Assembly (NCBI GenBank): GCA_014529385.2
Contig: CM043962.1
Location: 50,751,405 to 50,815,404 of the forward strand
Reading direction: 5' to 3'
Source of the DNA: Adiantum capillus-veneris
Lineage: Eukaryota > Streptophyta > Polypodiopsida > Polypodiales > Pteridaceae
DNA length: 64,000 bases
Numbering within the stretch: the first letter of the stretch is position 1; each line of letters starts with the position of its first letter. The notes beneath the pieces were generated by a model. That model worked only from the letters and a program-made list of their open reading frames with translations, had not been told where the DNA came from and did not search any database. Position numbers and translations under genes: made by a program. Positions 45,349 to 55,068 of this stretch are shown piece by piece.

Positions 45349-46820
45349 TGGCAAAAAGGCCATTGGTACGAAGTGGGTTTACAAGTTGAAACGCAAGCCG
45401 GATGGTGAGATCGATCGCCATAAGGCTCGACTTGTTCCAAAGGGTTATGCACAGCAAAAAGGCATAGATTATGAAGAGACTTTTGCTCCCACTTGTCGTA
45501 TGACTACTGTGCGTTTTCTATGTGCATTGGCAACTCATTTTGGTTGGGAAGTACATCAATCAGACATTTTTACTGCTTTCTTGAATGGTGACATATTTGA
45601 GGAAGTTTATGTAACGCAGCCTCGTGGTTTTGTCATAAAAGGACAAGAGGACAAAGTGTGCAAATGTAACAAGGCTTTGTATGGGTTGAAGCAATCTCCT
45701 CGTGCTTGGTATGAGAAAGCTGACACTCATTTGGTCAAACAAGGCTTTCGTAACAGTCCAACAGAAAGCACATTGTATGTAAAGCGTGAGGGTGATGTAT
45801 TTCTCATTGTGGTTCTTTATGTTGATGATTTGCTGATCACTGGACCAAATGAGAGACATATTGCTGAATTTAAGACTGATTTGAATGCTACTTTCAAAAT
45901 GAAGGATTTGGGGATGTTGCATCATTATTTGGGTATATAGTTTAAGCAGTGTGATGGTGGTATTGCCTTGTGTCAGAAAAGTTACATAGAGACATTGCTA
46001 TATAAGTTTGGACTTGAGGATTGCAAACCTATTGCCACTCCCATGGAAACAGGTTTGAAGTTAAGTCTACATGATGCTGGCGATCCTGATGATGTCACTC
46101 TTTACCAAACTGCTGTTGGCTGCCTCATTTATGTATGCAACGCGAGGCTGGATATTCAGTTTGGAGTCTCACAGGTCAGCAGATTTATGCATAGCCCAGG
46201 GTCTAAGCATTGGAAGGCTGTCAAGAGAATTTTCCGCTACCTTAGTGGCACTTTACATCTTGGCTTGTTTTATCCCAAGGGGGGATCATTGCCGCCAGGC
46301 TTACATGCTTTTTCGGACTCAGATTGGGCTGGTTGTTTTGACACGCGAGTGTCCACAAGTGGTTTTTGTTTCATGCTTGGCAGTTCATGTATATCATGGT
46401 TGAGCAAGAAGCAACCTATTGTGGCCACTTTGAGTTGTGAGGGTGAGTATAGGGCAGTCTTCATAGCTACGGTTGAGTGTGTATGGCTCAGACACCTTAT
46501 GGCTGATTTGGGTGTTGGACAGGACACTGCCAACACTATCTACACTGACAGTCAGAGCGCATTGGCAGTTGCGAGGAACCCAGTTTTTCATGCTCGCACA
46601 AAGCGCATTGGCAGTTGCGAGGAACCCAGTTTTTCATGCTCGCACAAAGCACATTGAGGTGCATTACCACTATGTTAGGGAGAGGCTCTCAGCAGGAGAG
46701 ATCAGCTTGGCTTATGTGCCAACACAGGACAACCTTGCAGATCTTTTCACAAAAGCATTGTCTCGTGAGAAGCTTGAAACTTTCCGCAAAGCTTTAGGCT
46801 TACTCCCCTTTGTGGACTGA
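45349..46820 (+). pseudogene. copia RT and RNase H, 5'-truncated
   Basis: Begins abruptly inside the N-terminal end of RT ('KAIGTKWVYKLKRKPDGEI'). It carries 'DYEETFAPTCRMTTVRFL', 'GLKQSPRAWYEKAD' and the catalytic 'LYVDDLLITG' (about 45820). RNase H follows, with 'FSDSDWAGCFDTRVSTSGF', 'YTDSQSALAV' and 'VPTQDNLADLFTKAL' near the end. Defects are a TAG at 45938 (the copy at 61891-64000 has Gln there) and a 46-bp tandem duplication at 46556-46647 that shifts the frame. Gag, protease and integrase are missing. Confidence 0.9.
46556..46647 (+). repeat. 46-bp tandem duplication in copia RNase H
   Basis: The unit starting 'agcgcattggcagttgcgag' at 46556 recurs at 46602. The other copia copy in the window has only one unit. 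Because 46 is not a multiple of three, the frame breaks. Confidence 0.93.
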
Positions 46821-46896
46821 TCCTGTCCTCAAGGCATGGCACTTCCCTTTACTCATGTACCAGCTCTCGTTCACCACATCACTCCAGGGGGGACTT

Positions 46897-47123
46897 TGTT
46901 ACCATATACATGTGGTAGTGATGTGTGTGAGCACACTAGGACCGCCGGGGCATTTTTTTCCTCTTTAGGAGGGTTTTTTCCCCGCGCATTGTATGTACGC
47001 CCATCACTCTAGGGCTATCTATCTTTCCATTGCACACTAAGTAACACTCTCTCTATTGTGTGCCTTGAGCTTCCTTCGTCCTCTCCAAGCTGTGTGTGTT
47101 TCTCTGCAACCCTAATTCCAACA
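46897..47123 (+). repeat. copia 3' LTR (227 bp)
   Basis: TGTTACCATATACATGTGG...CTAATTCCAACA, preceded by a purine tract (CCAGGGGGGACTT, 46884-46896). Relatives are at 58797-59015 (minus), 59705-59933 (plus) and 61891-62117 (minus, also 227 bp). Confidence 0.93.
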
Positions 47124-47739
47124 AATCCTTCATGGGACACTGCGGATATTATCAAAGATTCATATATATGTATGCAGTCATCGCACAACCTTTGTATCGT
47201 TTGTTAGTCAGTTTTGACTGGACCGAGGAGTGTGAAACTTCATTCCAAAGCTTAAAGAAAACCTTGTATCAGCACCTGTACTTAAAGCACCAGATTGGAA
47301 AAAGATATTCCATGTTCACATTGATGCTTCTGCATATGCAATTGGGAGTATTCTGGCTCAACCTGGAGACGAAACAATGGATTTCCCAGTTTGTTATGCA
47401 CGCCGACAGTTAAACAGTGCAGAAAAGAACTACACAACCACTGAAAGAGAGGGGTTAGGAATGATTTATGCTGTAAAGAAATTTTGGCGTTATTTGCTTG
47501 CAAACAAATTTGTGTTCTTCTTAGATCATCAAGCTCTTCTGTATCTGGTAAATAAACCATGCAATACTGGGAGAATTGTACGCTGGTTTATTATATTGCT
47601 AGAGTTTGACTTCACAGTGGTGGTCAAAAAGGGTAAAACACATCTACAGGCGGATCATCTTTCAAGGATACAAAACGGGGAAGCTCCTGAAGGAGTAGAT
47701 GATGACATACCTGATGCGTGTCTTTTCAATATTGAATGA
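47124..47739 (+). pseudogene. giant element RNase H
   Basis: Pol resumes at 'SFMGHCGYYQRFIYMYAVIA', the connection after RT. One frameshift at about 47265 follows, then RNase H with all four acidic positions: 'VHIDASAYAIG', 'TEREGLGMIYAV', 'FLDHQALLYLV' and 'ADHLSRIQNGEAPEGVDDD'. The last segment and the following acidic linker are like those of Athila-branch elements. There is only one RNase H; the second, archaeal-type RNase H described in Tat/Ogre elements is not seen. Confidence 0.88.
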
Positions 47740-48467
47740 TACCAAAATGGTCTCAGGAAATTGTTAGCATTCTTTCCTTTGGAGGTAGATTTGATAACCA
47801 GGAAGACAGATCCAAATGGCAAACAATTCGACAAACAAAAAACTTCCAATTGATTGCAGGACGACTGTATCATCTAGGATCGGACCAGATTCTACGATTA
47901 TGTATAAATCCGGAGGAATTCGAGTGTTACCTTGAAGAAGCACACATTCAGGATTGTGCATTTCATCGTTCAACAATGAAAACTCACCAAAGACTGAAAC
48001 AATTGGGGGTTTATTGGCCAACTATGTATGCTGACACACATGCTTACGTTAACAATTGTACTATATGTAGTGCCAAACGACTAGTGGATCACGCGAGATT
48101 GTTTCAGGTAAACATTGCACCTGCATGGAGTCAATATATCATTGATTTCTTCACCACAAGGACATTTCCTGAAAACATAACAAAAGCACGAAAAAGGGCT
48201 ATAGAGCTGGAGGCCCGCGACTTTAGTTTAATTGGGAACAACCTCTATAAGCGAGGAAAGGACAATCAACTTAGAATCTGTGCAAGTGAAAGTGAATACC
48301 TGCTAATTCTAGAACACGTACATGGCGGAATAAATGGAGGCCATTTTTCAGGCGATAAGACGGCAAATTTTTTTTTAACCGCAGGAATATGGTGGCCTAC
48401 ATTGCATATGGATGCTGAAGAGTTTGTAAAGCGTTGGACGCATGTCAGCGCACCAAGGTGCCGATAA
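47736..48467 (+). pseudogene. giant element integrase N-terminal region with two HHCC zinc fingers
   Basis: 243 codons, in another frame from RNase H. It holds two copies of the integrase N-terminal module. The first is 'FQLIAGRLYHLGSDQILRLC' then H70-x6-H77-x30-C108-x2-C111 with 'GVYWPTMYAD' between. The second is 'FSLIGNNLYKRGKDNQLRIC' then H196-x6-H203, 'GIWWPTLHMD', and about 30 residues later the Cys pair. There a one-base shift at about 48432 moves the frame: the third ligand falls at the break and the fourth is in the next frame (DACQRTK). The two modules differ much in sequence, so the duplication is old. Confidence 0.85.
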
Positions 48468-49021
48468 AGAGAGATGAAATGCCACTATGGCCAATGATGG
48501 GAGCAAGGGCATTTGCAAAATGGGGCATTGATTTTGTGGGGCCTATTTTACCCCCTGCATATTGCACCCATACCCAATATATCATTGTGGCTACGGATTA
48601 TCTCACAAAATGGGCGGAAGCGAAGGCAACACAAAAAGCAGATGCACGAACCACTGCACAATTTCTATATGAGAATGTCTTTGCACGATACGGTTTACCA
48701 ATAGAAATTGTCAGTGATCGAGGAACACATTTTCTTAATGAAATCATTGAATATTTGCTAGAGGAATTCATGGTCATACATAGAAAATCTGCTCCATATC
48801 ATCCACAGGCAAATGGACAAGCTGAGGCCACAAATAAAACACTATGCACTGTTCTCACTAAAATTGTATCAGAGTCAAGAACAGACTGGGATCAACAGCT
48901 ACACTCAACACTATGGGCATACAGGGTAGCTTACAAAATATCAATAGGAACGACACCGTACAACATGGTGTTTGGCCTAAATGCTATATTACCCATAGAG
49001 TTTTTAATTCCAACTCTATGA
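48434..49021 (+). pseudogene. giant element integrase catalytic core
   Basis: 195 codons starting in frame at the second zinc finger (DACQRTK). The core has D33 in 'WGIDFVGP', D95 in 'IVSDRGTHF' and E131 in 'ANGQAEATNK', a D(35)E spacing, so the triad is intact. 'TPYNMVFG' near the end is the usual close of the core. A TGA at 49019 then separates it from the C-terminal domain in the same frame. Confidence 0.9.
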
Positions 49022-49508
49022 GTAGCGAAACACTTAGAATGGACAGGGCATGAGCTCTCTTCAAGAATAGATGATCTTGAAAAGCTAGATGAACTTCGCT
49101 TACGAGCTGTAGCTTCGATCTATGCTAAAAAGAGAAGACAAAAAGAGTTTTTTGGCAAGCATGTACGCACAAAAGAGTTCAAAACAGGTGATTATGTACT
49201 TGTTTATACCTTAAAGCAACATGCCAAGAAACTTAAAAAGTGAGGGATGGGACCCTTTGTGATTAATATCACAAAGTGGAGCTGTCAAGCTTGCTACAAT
49301 AGCAGGTGAAGAAATACCAAATTGGATTAGCAGGTGTCGTTTAAAGAAATATCATTTACCACTAACACAGGATATGCTTCAACAAATCCATCAATAAAAA
49401 CAACGGATGAAGGAGAAACAAAGGGTCCGAGAAGGAGCCCAAGCAGAAGCAAAAGAACGCATTGCAAAAAGAAGGCTTCTACGACAACAACAATAATGTG
49501 GATCACCG
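49022..49508 (+). pseudogene. giant element integrase C-terminal domain and linker to protease
   Basis: After the TGA at 49019 the frame encodes 'FKTGDYVLVYTLKQHAKKLK' and 'GMGPFVIN' (GPF/Y motif), with a stop between. A frameshift at about 49265 leads to 'GAVKLATIAGEEIPNWIS' and 'RLKKYHLP', the normal end of integrase. In that same frame, after two TAA stops at about 49395 and 49494, a basic, Arg/Gln/Ala-rich linker runs directly into the protease. Confidence 0.78.
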
Positions 49509-49952
49509 TTGCAAATAAATGCTATTCGATTAACGAATGTTGATGAAGACATAGTGGAGCCAATAATTGCAGTCAAAGTAGGTATCAATCAAGTTGAATC
49601 GACGACATTGCTTGATTCTGGAGCTCAAGCAAATTTGATCTCTTACAGATTATACAAACAGCTCAAGCTCAAAGGTCAACTACATCCTACACCACAAGTG
49701 CTGGAAAGTAGTACATCACATTCGCTGAAAACATTGGGCTGGACTATATTGCATGTACAAGTACATCAATATATTTACCCACACAAGTTTTATGTGGTCG
49801 AGGATGAAAGCACACAACACCCCATGTTGTTGGGACAGCCTTGGCAAAAAGAGTACAATGTACAGATACATTGGAATGCAGATGCAGTCACAATTCAGCA
49901 TGCACAAGAACAACAGGTGGTAGCCTTTGCTCAGCAACCCCGGAAGAATTAG
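49509..49952 (+). CDS. aspartic protease located downstream of integrase
   Basis: 147 codons, open throughout. 'STTLLDSGAQANLISYRLYK' gives the retropepsin active site D36-S37-G38-A39. 'HPMLLGQPWQKEYNVQIHW' gives the second conserved motif (LLGQPW, 107-112) with the expected distance of about 70 residues. It therefore looks like a complete monomer of the dimeric protease that cuts Gag-Pol. It lies in the frame of the integrase C-terminus, after a basic linker with two stops. Known gypsy elements place protease between Gag and RT, and no such motif is found there. Alternatives are a captured protease from another element or an ancient rearrangement. Confidence 0.85.
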   Translation: MQINAIRLTNVDEDIVEPIIAVKVGINQVESTTLLDSGAQANLISYRLYKQLKLKGQLHPTPQVLESSTSHSLKTLGWTILHVQVHQYIYPHKFYVVEDESTQHPMLLGQPWQKEYNVQIHWNADAVTIQHAQEQQVVAFAQQPRKN

Positions 49953-49961
49953 CTGCCAACA

Positions 49962-50252
49962 ATGCAATCACTGGATAAAGAGCCAAAAGGAAGGGTGCCA
50001 CTAAAGAACAACAGGGAGAACAAACAGGTAACTGCCAAGCATGTTCACTACAAGCATAAAAAGTCACCAACCGCAGTGAAAAGATCAAGGTTACCAACAC
50101 GAGAAACACAAGTGTGGGTGCGGAAGGATAGAGGAGACATGGCCGACAAACAACAATACAACAGAAGAAGTCAAACGAAGCAGACAGTTCAACCAAAAAC
50201 CAAGGGAATAAGACAGATATGGATCCCAAGAAAATGCTCAGCAAAAACTTAA
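49962..50252 (+). pseudogene. post-protease basic tail, unknown
   Basis: Continues in the protease frame after a TAG. 96 codons, very rich in Lys, Arg, Gln and Thr ('KPKGR', 'HYKHKKSPTAVKRSRLP', 'QIWIPRKCSAKT'). No domain is recognised; a nucleic-acid-binding tail is possible. Confidence 0.4.
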
Positions 50253-50361
50253 ATACGACTTGCATTTGGATCCCAAAACAAAAGCAAAAGGAACTCCCTT
50301 CAGTACAAGCAACATTGGAAGGCAGAGACACACAATATAAGAAACCGACCAACTAATTTAT

Positions 50362-50824
50362 GTGGGTGCCAAGCAACAACAAAATAATAACAACTGCGGA
50401 AGTAGCAATACACCTACAAAAACCGGCAAAGCAAAGCTACAAATAGAAAGCAAAAGAGACCAAGCCTATGGCCAATTCCAACAAGAAAATTCTCTCCAAG
50501 GAGACGACTATGGCCATATCGACAGTAGAAGCAAACCATGCGACTTTTGCAAGACAGACGATCAAACAAAAAGCAGTGGAGTTATAAATTTTACTTGCAA
50601 AGAAAATCTGTCGACCAAATCAACAACAAACAGGAAACCTCGACGGCGAATGCCAATAAGCTTATTGCTTATACCTTCCTCTTGCACAACATTAATTTTT
50701 CCATGCATTGACCGAGTATGCAACTATAGGGCCACATTACACAGCCAAGCATTAGCACAATTTTTTAACCCATGAACGGCACATACTCCGAGGCGATACA
50801 TTGTCATCCGGGAGGACTCAAGCT
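50362..50824 (+). pseudogene. unknown region before an internal purine tract
   Basis: A 137-codon frame (50362-50775), Asn/Gln/Lys-rich and then hydrophobic, with no known domain. It is followed by an acidic pol-tail-like stretch in another frame and the purine tract at 50825. It may be the remains of the end of pol. Confidence 0.35.
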
Positions 50825-50838
50825 AGGAGGGGGGGAGG
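50825..50838 (+). promoter_or_regulatory. second, internal polypurine tract
   Basis: AGGAGGGGGGGAGG is nearly identical to the true polypurine tract at 56949-56962 (AAGGAGGGGGGGAG) but lies 6.1 kb upstream, at the end of the pol region. It is not followed by an LTR start. Confidence 0.55.
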
Positions 50839-52437
50839 CATTCTCAAATGAGGACCCAATGGCAGAAAGAGCAAAAAAGGGCATGTTTTTCAACTATTTT
50901 AAAGGGTTGTCGTTTGATTGCGAAATTTTCTGGACTAACCCAAGTACATATGCCCTTATACAACATGAATCTACAAGTATATGGGGCCAAATGCCAAATC
51001 AAGCCCCTAGGTGTGTGTATATAGGTAAAAATAGCCATTTTTCGAGCAAAATATCGGTAAAACGGAGAAATCCGACCATAAAAATTGCATGTGAGTGTAT
51101 ATAGTGTTTTGCGGTGATGTTTTTGATTTATTATGATCTTTGGGGATTTTTTGGGTTTAATGTGCTATTTTCCTTTTAATTTTACTAATTTTCGGCAGAA
51201 AAACTTCAAAAATACAAAAAGCAGGTGAAAAATAGTCGTAATGAAAAACAAAAAATATAGGGATGATCAGTGACTATAGAAAAACCTATGGTACAATGGG
51301 GGTGCAATTATGAGAATGGAGCGGAAAGCGTGATTTGGCCAGATTTTGACCGAAATGTCAAATTTCTCGTAAACTGGGCAAATGAAGTCCAAATAAAGAA
51401 ATTTTTGAGCCTAAACTGCATCTTGTAAGAAGTTGGGAGCACATGTCAAATTTCATGAAAAGTGGTCCGGGGACCCCCATTATAAGAAATTCTCACTTCA
51501 TTTTAAGCTCATTTCCATTATTGATTTTTGAGAGAGAGCTTCTGCCACCTAGAGCGAACGGAACTTCCAGCAGCTTCTACGACGTGCACGACTACCCGAT
51601 AGGCTCCAGACATGAGAGGTAGGCTCACCACCTTGAGCTTTTCGCGCACGTTTGTTGTTTTGTCGCGAAAACTAGCGTAGGGTTCACACAGAAAGCGAGC
51701 AATAGAGACCTACAGGTAGAAGTGACCACCTAACGGCTAACCCAAAAGCAATGACACTTCATTGACGGTTTACCCTAGCATAGGAGACCACTTTTGGATG
51801 ACCAAAGGCAGTAGAAAACCATCGAGAAAAACCCTAATTCTTAGAGCCCTGCAAGAGGCCACCAAATGGGAAATAGACGGAAAGGCGCCCAAATGCTACC
51901 AAAACTCATGGGTAGGAGCATCTCGACATGCTTGACAAGTGTATATAGCCCACATGGCTATACGGTGTCCCAGAGCGGCACTAAACTTCAGAAACGGCAT
52001 CAGACACACAAAGTGTCAAATAGATCTTGCGGCCAAACCGCATGTTCGTTTGCCACCAAACTTCACGAGTAGCTTTCCTAAACCATCAACAACCAGGTCC
52101 TATGGTGGTAGACCTCCACAAGTCATTGAAGACATGTAAAAGCAACCACGGGTGCTTCTAGAGCGACAAATTGCCAAACGGAGCTTCGATGAAGCCAAAG
52201 TCGACAAAAACCATACGGCAAGGATCCCCAAGGAATCGGGAAGCTATGGAGACGAACATCAAGAAATTTCATCGCCGAAAAGCTCTCCAAAAGTCAGAAA
52301 ACGGCTCGGAGGCTCTGAAATCCACACAGGGAGTTACTTTGTATCTATTTGAACTTTTTGTTGAAATAGGGCTTAAAAGGGACTCAGGGGGACTAAGGGC
52401 AGACACCGGTAACAGTCACCATGAAAATTTCATCAGG
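50839..52437 (+). other. giant element spacer, no gene
   Basis: About 1.6 kb between the internal purine tract and the palindrome array. Short frames on both strands have no recognisable domain. Confidence 0.55.
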
Positions 52438-53330
52438 AGACATCCTACGCGTAGGAGGTCTCGAGGCCATTTCTGGGCACCAACCCCAACATCTCTCATC
52501 ACACAAAGTTTCTGAATAACCTTTACATGCTAGCCACCAAGTTTCATCACATTTGGACAAAAATTGACCTCATGTGTACCAAAAAACGCAAAGTCAGGGC
52601 ATAGAGGCAATAATAGGCCACGGACCTACCAAAACTTGTCCAAATCACATGAAACTTGCACAATACACTCATGGGCACATTGCCAACCTATCTGTGTGGT
52701 CACATGCAAAAGATGATGAAATAGACATCCTACGCGTAGGATGTCTAAATGACATTTTTGGCCCACAGATGATGTTTTTCAATTCCAGGTCTCTTCATAT
52801 CACCTTCAAGAGCTCATATATCAAGTTTCAAGCCATTCCCATCACTTTTGGCCCCCAACACCTCCAAGATACACTTTTTGAGCCCAAAAACACTACACAT
52901 GGTCTTACCAACACCAATTCTTGTCCAAATCAAAATCCAAGAGCAGGGCCATGTTCCACATGCCAAGAGCTACCCACAGAACAAATCTCAAGCAATTTTG
53001 ATGAAAAACACATCCTACGCGTAGGATGTCTCCAACATGATTTTGACCTACTATGCAAGAAATGACGTCATGGGAGCCATTAACATGGTGCAAGAAGCTC
53101 ATGTATCAAATTTCAACCCATTTGAATATCATTTGCCACCTATTGTGGACATCCTACCCAATTTGTGAGCCAAAAAGCCTAAATCTGCCAAAAATGCACT
53201 TTTTGATGCCCAAACCCAATTCCAATCACATAGCCATGTTGCACAGGCCAAGGACCAACAGCATGTCAAGTTTCACCAAAAACTGATGAAATAGACATCC
53301 TACGCGTAGGATGTCCACGTAGGATGTCTA
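52438..53330. repeat. 3' palindrome array with exact 285-bp spacing
   Basis: Four ~24-bp palindromes start at 52438, 52723, 53008 and 53293, each exactly 285 bp from the next. 52723 is perfect and the others have one change each. A half-site lies at 53148. The last copy has a 14-bp partial duplication of its right arm (53317-53330). The sequence between is a strongly diverged tandem repeat: 'agctcat.tatcaa.tttcaa' at about 52811 and 53096, and 'ccatgtt.cacat..caag' at about 52951 and 53235. Tandem repeats 3' of pol are known in giant Ogre/Tat elements; the palindrome is not something I recognise. Confidence 0.92.
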
Positions 53331-53494
53331 AATGATAAATTTTTGCTAGAATGATACTGTGAGCACATGCAGGGTTTCCCAAGTTCCTTTTAAGTTTTAT
53401 TTTCAATTTTCAAGTCATTTGGATAGTTAAAACTCAGTTTCTCAGCTGATGTGGAAAAAACGCTAACTTCGGACTACTGAGTGCAATAGGATCC

Positions 53495-54241
53495 ATGGCA
53501 GTCGCAAAATCACTGGCAAAGAAGAAAAGGATGACAATAAAAGATTACTTGGAAGAAGTAGAGCCGTTTGTCATCCCAGAAGGAACTCTGAAGCCAACCA
53601 GCACGTGGATTCAAGAGGATTTGCTAGAGTCAAATGATCTGAAGATCTACCAAGGTGTGTTCAAAGATACTGAAGGAAATGCAATAGAGCTACCCATGCT
53701 ACCTCGGGAGCTCAATGAGTTTGTCAGAAGCAAAATGGTAGAGTACCTGGAGAAGATAGATCTCCATAACTATTTTGAAGCTTTGCCGGCAGGAATCGAC
53801 ATCAAAAGAGTGTGGGAATTCGTAACTACAATCAAAGAAGATGGAGTGACCAGAGTCACTGATCTGCAGGGCAAGCCGGACACTATGATTGTAATCACAG
53901 AGAGAGTAGTGGAAGCCGCACTAGACCTCTCCAACAAAGGGGATAGTGTGACAAAAAGAAGAGATGAAGTCAAGGTGTACTCAGAAAAGAAAAACAACTA
54001 CACCTTTGAAGACATAGCAAACCCTAAAGTGGCGGTCATGAGCCAGCTATACAACCAGTACTTCCATATGTGTACAAAGTGGCCACAGAAGTACAGAATG
54101 CCGCCTGGAGCCATTGCCACCACCTTCACCTGGGCAATGCAAAAAAGCAAGCCAAAGGTGATCAAGTATGCGGCCTATATCCATGACAATCTGGTGAAGA
54201 TGGGCAACAAGAACCCACCTACATTGTGCCGGGTGAGCTGA
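53495..54241 (+). CDS. 3' coding block, part 1: unknown protein
   Basis: 248 codons from an ATG at 53495, lying where Athila elements carry an envelope-like ORF. It is soluble-looking with no signal peptide or membrane segment. 'RVWEFVTTIKEDGVTRVTDL' and 'DTMIVITERVVEAALDLSNK', followed by 'FHMCTKWPQKYRMPPGAI', resemble the layout of the 'putative plant transposon protein' domain found in some plant gypsy elements, but I cannot confirm that. It overlaps the next frame by 16 nt with a frame change, so the two were probably one protein. Confidence 0.6.
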   Translation: MAVAKSLAKKKRMTIKDYLEEVEPFVIPEGTLKPTSTWIQEDLLESNDLKIYQGVFKDTEGNAIELPMLPRELNEFVRSKMVEYLEKIDLHNYFEALPAGIDIKRVWEFVTTIKEDGVTRVTDLQGKPDTMIVITERVVEAALDLSNKGDSVTKRRDEVKVYSEKKNNYTFEDIANPKVAVMSQLYNQYFHMCTKWPQKYRMPPGAIATTFTWAMQKSKPKVIKYAAYIHDNLVKMGNKNPPTLCRVS

Positions 54242-55065
54242 TAACCAAAGTGGTTTATGGAGCATTGCACGCCAAGGGAAGATGGCTTGACCCTCCATCA
54301 CAGAATGACTGGCTAAGGCTCAAGGAAGATAAAGAGGATGAACCGCCCAAAGCACCCAGGGTAGCAACACGTTTGAAGTTACGATTAAAGACCGTGCAAG
54401 AGGAGAAGCCAGAGTTGAAGAAAGGAAAAAAAGAAACTGTACAAGTGCCGATCAAAGAGACAAAATCACAGAAAGCGGCACGGCTCGAAAGATTAATGGA
54501 AAGCTTCAGAGCCGAAAGAGCACTCAAGGGAGATTTGAGTGAGTTATGGAAGCCATCACTAGAGACCATGTCGGGGTCATCCCAAAGGGTGCACAGAGAT
54601 AGGTTTGAAGATTACATCAAAATTTTTGAGATCCTGGATGCTACGGCAGAAAACATCCCTAACATCCCATTTACAGAAGAAGAAGTGGATGAAGTAAGAC
54701 GGCAACTGCTAGAAGAGCAGGAAGGCCAGGAAAGAGAGCGGAAGACCAAGGCGGACCGGGACTTCAAGAAGAAGCCACCAACTCCACCGTCAAGCCCGGA
54801 GTCCAACCCACCGCCATCACCACCTCCTCGTAGCCCTCCACAAACCCAACAAAAGGAGGAGCTAGACAAATCTGAAGATCAAGAAGATTCAAGGCAAGAA
54901 CAAAGCCAAGAGCAAGAGCAAAAAGAAGAAGCTAAGCCCAAAGATGAGCAGCCAGAGCCAGAGGAAAGAAGGTTTAACACATTTCTTGATCTACTAGCTA
55001 TGGGATATTCAAGAGAAGAGGCAGCTACAGTAGCATTCGACTTGGCAAGCACAAGGCCCAAATAA
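54226..55065 (+). CDS. 3' coding block, part 2: charged linker and UBA-like end
   Basis: 279 codons. It begins as the continuation of part 1 ('ELITKVVYGALHAKGRWLDP'), then a Lys/Glu-rich helical region, a Pro/Ser-rich stretch (about residues 188-215) and a Glu/Gln run. Near the C-terminus (about 248-275) 'FLDLLAMGYSREEAATVAFD' has the MGY/F loop and helix pattern of a UBA ubiquitin-binding domain. It ends at a TAA one codon before the next ATG in the same frame. The UBA reading is a visual match only. Confidence 0.6.
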   Translation: MPGELITKVVYGALHAKGRWLDPPSQNDWLRLKEDKEDEPPKAPRVATRLKLRLKTVQEEKPELKKGKKETVQVPIKETKSQKAARLERLMESFRAERALKGDLSELWKPSLETMSGSSQRVHRDRFEDYIKIFEILDATAENIPNIPFTEEEVDEVRRQLLEEQEGQERERKTKADRDFKKKPPTPPSSPESNPPPSPPPRSPPQTQQKEELDKSEDQEDSRQEQSQEQEQKEEAKPKDEQPEPEERRFNTFLDLLAMGYSREEAATVAFDLASTRPK

Positions 55066-55068
55066 CAG

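Noticed and set aside
47736-48467. Two zinc fingers as the junction of two different elements
   Set aside because: Both modules lie in one uninterrupted frame with no LTR, target duplication or strand change between them, and the second leads straight into the matching catalytic core. A duplication is simpler, though not proven.
52574-53065. 163-codon open frame through the palindrome array
   Set aside because: It reads through repeat units with recurring DILRVGC segments that are just the palindrome translated. Neighbouring units in the same frame carry many stops, so the frame is a by-product of the 285-bp (3 x 95) period.
52438-53330. Regularly spaced palindromes looking like a CRISPR array
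   Set aside because: The spacing is 285 bp, the intervening sequences are related to each other rather than unique, and everything around is a plant LTR element.
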